In this document: in pieces, positions 61,747 to 64,000 of the stretch
Layout of the letters: every line of letters begins with the position of its first letter
Position numbering within the stretch: the first letter of the stretch is position 1
Assembly (NCBI RefSeq): GCF_900142805.1
Contig: NZ_FRCF01000003.1
Span: forward strand, 1-64,000
Source: Lacicoccus alkaliphilus DSM 16010
GTDB taxonomy: Bacteria > Bacillota > Bacilli > Staphylococcales > Salinicoccaceae
Direction: 5' to 3'
DNA: 64,000 bases
Program-made: the position numbers and the translations under genes
The notes under the pieces: model-generated
What the model was told of the DNA's origin: nothing
Database searches by the model: none
Seen by the model: only the letters and a program-made list of their open reading frames with translations

Positions 61747-61772
61747 TGAATTCCGGATATGCCCGGAATTCA
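61747..61772 (+). terminator. Hairpin after the DoeA-like gene
   Basis: TGAATTCCGG (61747-61756) pairs with CCGGAATTCA (61763-61772). No T-run follows, so termination would be weak or need a factor. Confidence 0.4.
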
Positions 61773-61828
61773 GGCCACAAAAATGTGCATGTCCTTACAA
61801 AACTCATCGGTGATCGCACGCTGAAAAA

Positions 61829-61856
61829 GGGCGGCATCCAGATCTGGATGCCGCCC
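61829..61856 (-). terminator. 28-bp palindromic terminator of the pterin dehydratase gene
   Basis: The half GGGCGGCATCCAGA (61829-61842) is followed directly by its complement. On the minus strand the stem is followed by CTTTTTCAG, giving a good intrinsic terminator. Confidence 0.8.
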
Positions 61857-61881
61857 CTTCTCTTTCAATATCGATTCCACC

Positions 61882-62151
61882 TTATGCCTTCAGTACATTA
61901 TCGGTCGCCTTTGCACCGGCGACATCTTTTTCGGTCAGTTCCTTCTTCGAGAATGTCGTCCATGTGATGGTCACGTTGGTGTGGTTGATTTTAACGCCGG
62001 GGTGGTGCTGCACACTTTCGGCGTATACTCCAAGTTTGCTTACGAATTTTATTCCGTCGAGGTATTTGTCGAATTTGTAAGTTTTCTTGAGCTTTTCCCC
62101 GTCGAGTTCCCACCCGTCCAATTTTTCAGCTTGTTCTTTCACGTCGCTCAT
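61882..62151 (-). CDS. Pterin-4a-carbinolamine dehydratase family protein
   Basis: Protein of 89 residues. DGWELDGEKLKKTYKFDKYL, FVSKLGVYAESVQHHPGVKI and TWTTFSKKELTEKD follow the PCD/DCoH pattern with the double His of the active site. The usual Tyr after the HHP strand is His (INHTNV) and TTH is TTF. PCD recycles tetrahydrobiopterin for aromatic hydroxylases, none of which is in the window; in bacteria without these enzymes the family may have another pterin role, including molybdopterin. GGAGGTGA precedes ATG 62151. Confidence 0.85.
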   Translation of the reverse strand: MSDVKEQAEKLDGWELDGEKLKKTYKFDKYLDGIKFVSKLGVYAESVQHHPGVKINHTNVTITWTTFSKKELTEKDVAGAKATDNVLKA

Positions 62152-62224
62152 TGATCGGTCACCTCCATAGAATGCTTATTCCACTTTACCTTTTGTGCCG
62201 GTCTCTTAAACACGCTGCCGAGAA

Positions 62225-62509
62225 TCAGTCGAGCCTGTCGATGACCCGGTGGTAGCCGTCACTGCCGTAATCGAGGCAGCGTTTGACCCGGGAGACGGTC
62301 GCGCTCGAGGCGCCGGTCCTGTCCTGGACCTTTTGGTATGTCTGCCCTTCCTTGATCATTTTGGCGACCTGGAATCTCTGTTTGAGGGCGATCAGTTCAT
62401 TCGTTGTGCACAGGTCGTCGAAAAAATGATAGCAGTCATCCAGGTTTTCGAGTTTTAAAATACCTTCGAACAGGTCGTCAAGCTCCTGACCTCTAATATT
62501 ATCTATTTG
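62225..62509 (-). CDS. yerC: YerC/YecD-family TrpR-like regulator
   Basis: Small DNA-binding protein of 94 residues. LTTNELIALKQRFQVAKMIK followed by TYQKVQDRTGASSATVSRVK is the TrpR-type helix-turn-helix pattern of the YerC/YecD group. ATG 62509 follows GGAGGGAG. It is divergent from hisZ-hisG; comparative-genomics work has proposed that YerC-like proteins (HisR) control histidine biosynthesis in Firmicutes, and paired operator-like repeats in the 163-bp promoter region support that here. Confidence 0.9.
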   Translation of the reverse strand, partial: QIDNIRGQELDDLFEGILKLENLDDCYHFFDDLCTTNELIALKQRFQVAKMIKEGQTYQKVQDRTGASSATVSRVKRCLDYGSDGYHRVIDRLD

Positions 62510-62550
62510 CATAAAGACTCCCTCCATTAATAAAGTCATCTTAACAAAAT

Positions 62551-62568
62551 ACTTTAGCGAATTAAAGT
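62551..62568. promoter_or_regulatory. Candidate HisR/YerC operator, yerC side
   Basis: ACTTTA-N6-TAAAGT is an 18-bp inverted repeat, and its right half continues as TTAAAGTGTTAAA (62562-62574). It lies 42 bp upstream of the yerC start codon. Confidence 0.6.
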
Positions 62569-62646
62569 GTTAAACAATCTTTCCTGGAACCCTTGCATCT
62601 TTCCGGTATATTTGTTATTATCAGATTTATTAGTTATTCTTCACTA

Positions 62647-62661
62647 CGCTAAAGTGTTAAA
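62647..62661. promoter_or_regulatory. Candidate HisR/YerC operator, hisZ side
   Basis: CGCTAAAGTGTTAAA repeats 12 of 13 bp of the element at 62562 (CTAAAGTGTTAAA against TTAAAGTGTTAAA) and its CGCTAAAGT is the exact complement of ACTTTAGCG at 62551. It ends at the hisZ ribosome site, so binding would block initiation. Confidence 0.6.
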
Positions 62662-62672
62662 GGAGATTGGAT

Positions 62673-63476
62673 ATGGAGAACACATTGATCATCAACCGCT
62701 TGAAGCTCGCGCAGGATTATACAGAGCTGCTTGACCGTGAAGGTTATCACCTGGTCGATATGAACATGGTGGAGCCTTTTTATATTGAAGATAAAGAACA
62801 TCACCCGTCGACGATCATTTTTGAAAGAAATGAGCAGCTGATGTCGATCCGCAGCGACTGGACACGTTCTCTCTTGAATTACAATGAGAATTTCTATCTC
62901 AGCCAGCGTTTTTTCGGCTACTTCGGTCCGGTGGTCCGGGGTTATGAAACATTTTACCAGGCGGGTGTCGAGCTGTACGGCCCGGGTGAAGATGAAGTCT
63001 TAAAAAGCATTGATATGCATCTGTCGTTCTTCAAAACCAAGACTGCTGATACTTACAGTGCAGTCGTGGTGAACAATGACAAGCTGATTGATTTATATAT
63101 GGAAAAGTATGGGCTGGATGCATCCATAAAGGAGCTCATATACGAGAAGAACATATCCGAGATCAGGAAGGTCCTGGGCGGGGACCACCCGCTCACGGTG
63201 CTGATGACGGCCAAAGTGAGCGATCAGATCGATATCATCAACGATGAATTCCAGGAAAGCGAAGCACTCGATTTCATCAATCATTTGAGGAGTCACCTCG
63301 CAGATTATAATATGAAATTCATCCTCGACCTCTCGTTCCGATCGCCCCAGTCATACTACAACGGCTTTTATTTTCAGGTGTTCCTGAACCACGATTACCC
63401 GTTGCTGAGCGGCGGCGAATACAACAGCAGTGCATTCGGCATCGCTGTGAATCTTTCGAATGGAGGTTTGTTATGA
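62673..63476 (+). CDS. hisZ: ATP phosphoribosyltransferase regulatory subunit
   Basis: HisZ is a catalytically dead histidyl-tRNA-synthetase paralogue that activates short HisG and carries histidine feedback. This one has 267 residues, much shorter than the usual 380-390 of other Firmicutes, as in staphylococci. IRSDWTRSLLNYNENFYLSQ and RFFGYFGPVVRGYETFYQAG are synthetase-like motif-2 region, and FRSPQSYYNGFYFQVFLNHD lies near the end. ATG 62673 follows AAAGGAG by 7 nt. The stop overlaps the hisG start (ATGA). Confidence 0.92.
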   Translation: MENTLIINRLKLAQDYTELLDREGYHLVDMNMVEPFYIEDKEHHPSTIIFERNEQLMSIRSDWTRSLLNYNENFYLSQRFFGYFGPVVRGYETFYQAGVELYGPGEDEVLKSIDMHLSFFKTKTADTYSAVVVNNDKLIDLYMEKYGLDASIKELIYEKNISEIRKVLGGDHPLTVLMTAKVSDQIDIINDEFQESEALDFINHLRSHLADYNMKFILDLSFRSPQSYYNGFYFQVFLNHDYPLLSGGEYNSSAFGIAVNLSNGGLL

Positions 63477-64000
63477 TTACTGTAGCGTTGACAAAAGGCA
63501 GATTATATAAGGATTTCACAGCTTATCTGGAAGATAATGATTTGAATCAGTACATCGACCCTTTGTCGGAAGATACCCGTTCGCTTTATACGGTCGTCGA
63601 TAATGTGAAATTCATCTTTGCGAAAGGTCCCGACGTGCCGACTTACGTTGAAAGCGGTGTGGCTGATATCGGGATCGTGGGATCTGATATCATAGAAGAG
63701 GACACATTCAACATACTGAACGTCTCACAGCTCCCTTTCGGCGACTGTCACTTTTCAGTGGCCGGCCTGCCCGATCAGACGGAGTTCAGGACCATCGCCA
63801 CGAAGTATACGAATGTCGCTTCGAAATACTTCCGGGATAAGAAGACGGATGTCTCACTTGTGCATTTGAACGGTTCCGTCGAGCTCGCCCCGCTGCTTGG
63901 GCTGACCGACGGCATCGTCGATATCGTCCAGACGGGCAACACATTGAAGGATAACGGCCTGATCGAGTATGAGAAGATACTTGACATCCATGCCCGTCTC
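63473..64000 (+). CDS. hisG: ATP phosphoribosyltransferase, short form (cut by window edge)
   Basis: First enzyme of histidine biosynthesis, joining ATP and PRPP. The 176 codons seen run to the window end without a stop. ITVALTKGRLYKDF, GVADIGIVGSDIIEED and the PRPP-binding region around DGIVDIVQTGNTLKDNGLIE are typical HisG_S features. Translation is coupled to hisZ by a 4-bp overlap, and GGAGG lies 6 nt upstream. About 30 residues should be missing beyond the edge. Confidence 0.96.
   Translation, partial: MITVALTKGRLYKDFTAYLEDNDLNQYIDPLSEDTRSLYTVVDNVKFIFAKGPDVPTYVESGVADIGIVGSDIIEEDTFNILNVSQLPFGDCHFSVAGLPDQTEFRTIATKYTNVASKYFRDKKTDVSLVHLNGSVELAPLLGLTDGIVDIVQTGNTLKDNGLIEYEKILDIHARL

Overview
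The window looks like chromosomal DNA from a moderately halophilic member of the Staphylococcaceae, most plausibly Salinicoccus or a close relative. The grounds are inference from content: a class 3 fructose-1,6-bisphosphatase, a C30 carotenoid set (fni-crtN-crtM plus a CrtQ-like glycosyltransferase), an SdcS-type dicarboxylate transporter, an MgrA/SarZ/OhrR-like regulator, strong AGGAGG ribosome sites, a GC level above that of staphylococci proper, and acidic secreted linkers. Part of an IS1182-type transposase lies at the left edge. The right edge cuts hisG.

Layout. 0-4.7 kb: IS end, a TRAP-TAXI uptake operon (solute-binding lipoprotein, DUF1850, fused permease) and a kynurenine-formamidase-like cyclase. 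4.9-8.5 kb: CDF metal exporter, methyltransferase, PLP-dependent Cys/Met enzyme, MBL hydrolase. 8.6-12.7 kb: RND exporter divergent from a TetR regulator. 12.7-16.5 kb: cardiolipin synthase, old-yellow-enzyme homologue, orphan betaine-type binding lipoprotein. 16.7-21.4 kb: BAAT-type thioesterase, Na/Pi cotransporter and two unknown proteins, with a nested hairpin element at 18.0-18.2 kb. 21.4-30.9 kb: two coupled flavin monooxygenases, a sodium:solute symporter with a small partner, a catalase-like protein, an IclR-OYE operon, an aldo/keto reductase relic, LysE and SDR. 31-35 kb: SdcS, a DUF3021-like protein, PNPOx-like protein, DHFR and a MarR regulator. 35.4-40.8 kb: carotenoid operon with the relic of a third gene, then SDR and TspO. 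40.8-47.7 kb: ornithine cyclodeaminase-like protein, sarcosine-oxidase-like protein, SprT, methyltransferase, QueT behind a preQ1 riboswitch, and crtQ downstream of diaminopropionate ammonia-lyase. 47.8-55.4 kb: DUF421, amidohydrolase plus transporter, Pcm, short UvrA paralogue, broken grpB, CHAD. 55.4-64 kb: a 51-bp palindromic repeat array, nnr-fbp, PLP lyase plus ectoine-hydrolase-like peptidase, pterin dehydratase, YerC divergent from hisZ-hisG.

The most unusual observations are two genes whose only well-spaced initiation codon is ATC, both in the context CTTATCAAC; the exact 51-bp-period palindromic array that runs into the nnr stop codon; the nested hairpin element whose ends resemble the sequence beside the IS1182-type transposase; three decayed genes (aldo/keto reductase, grpB, and a flavoprotein relic translationally overlapping crtM); and a catalase-fold protein whose distal histidine is displaced. 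I did not find a CRISPR array, an obvious defence island or a prophage.
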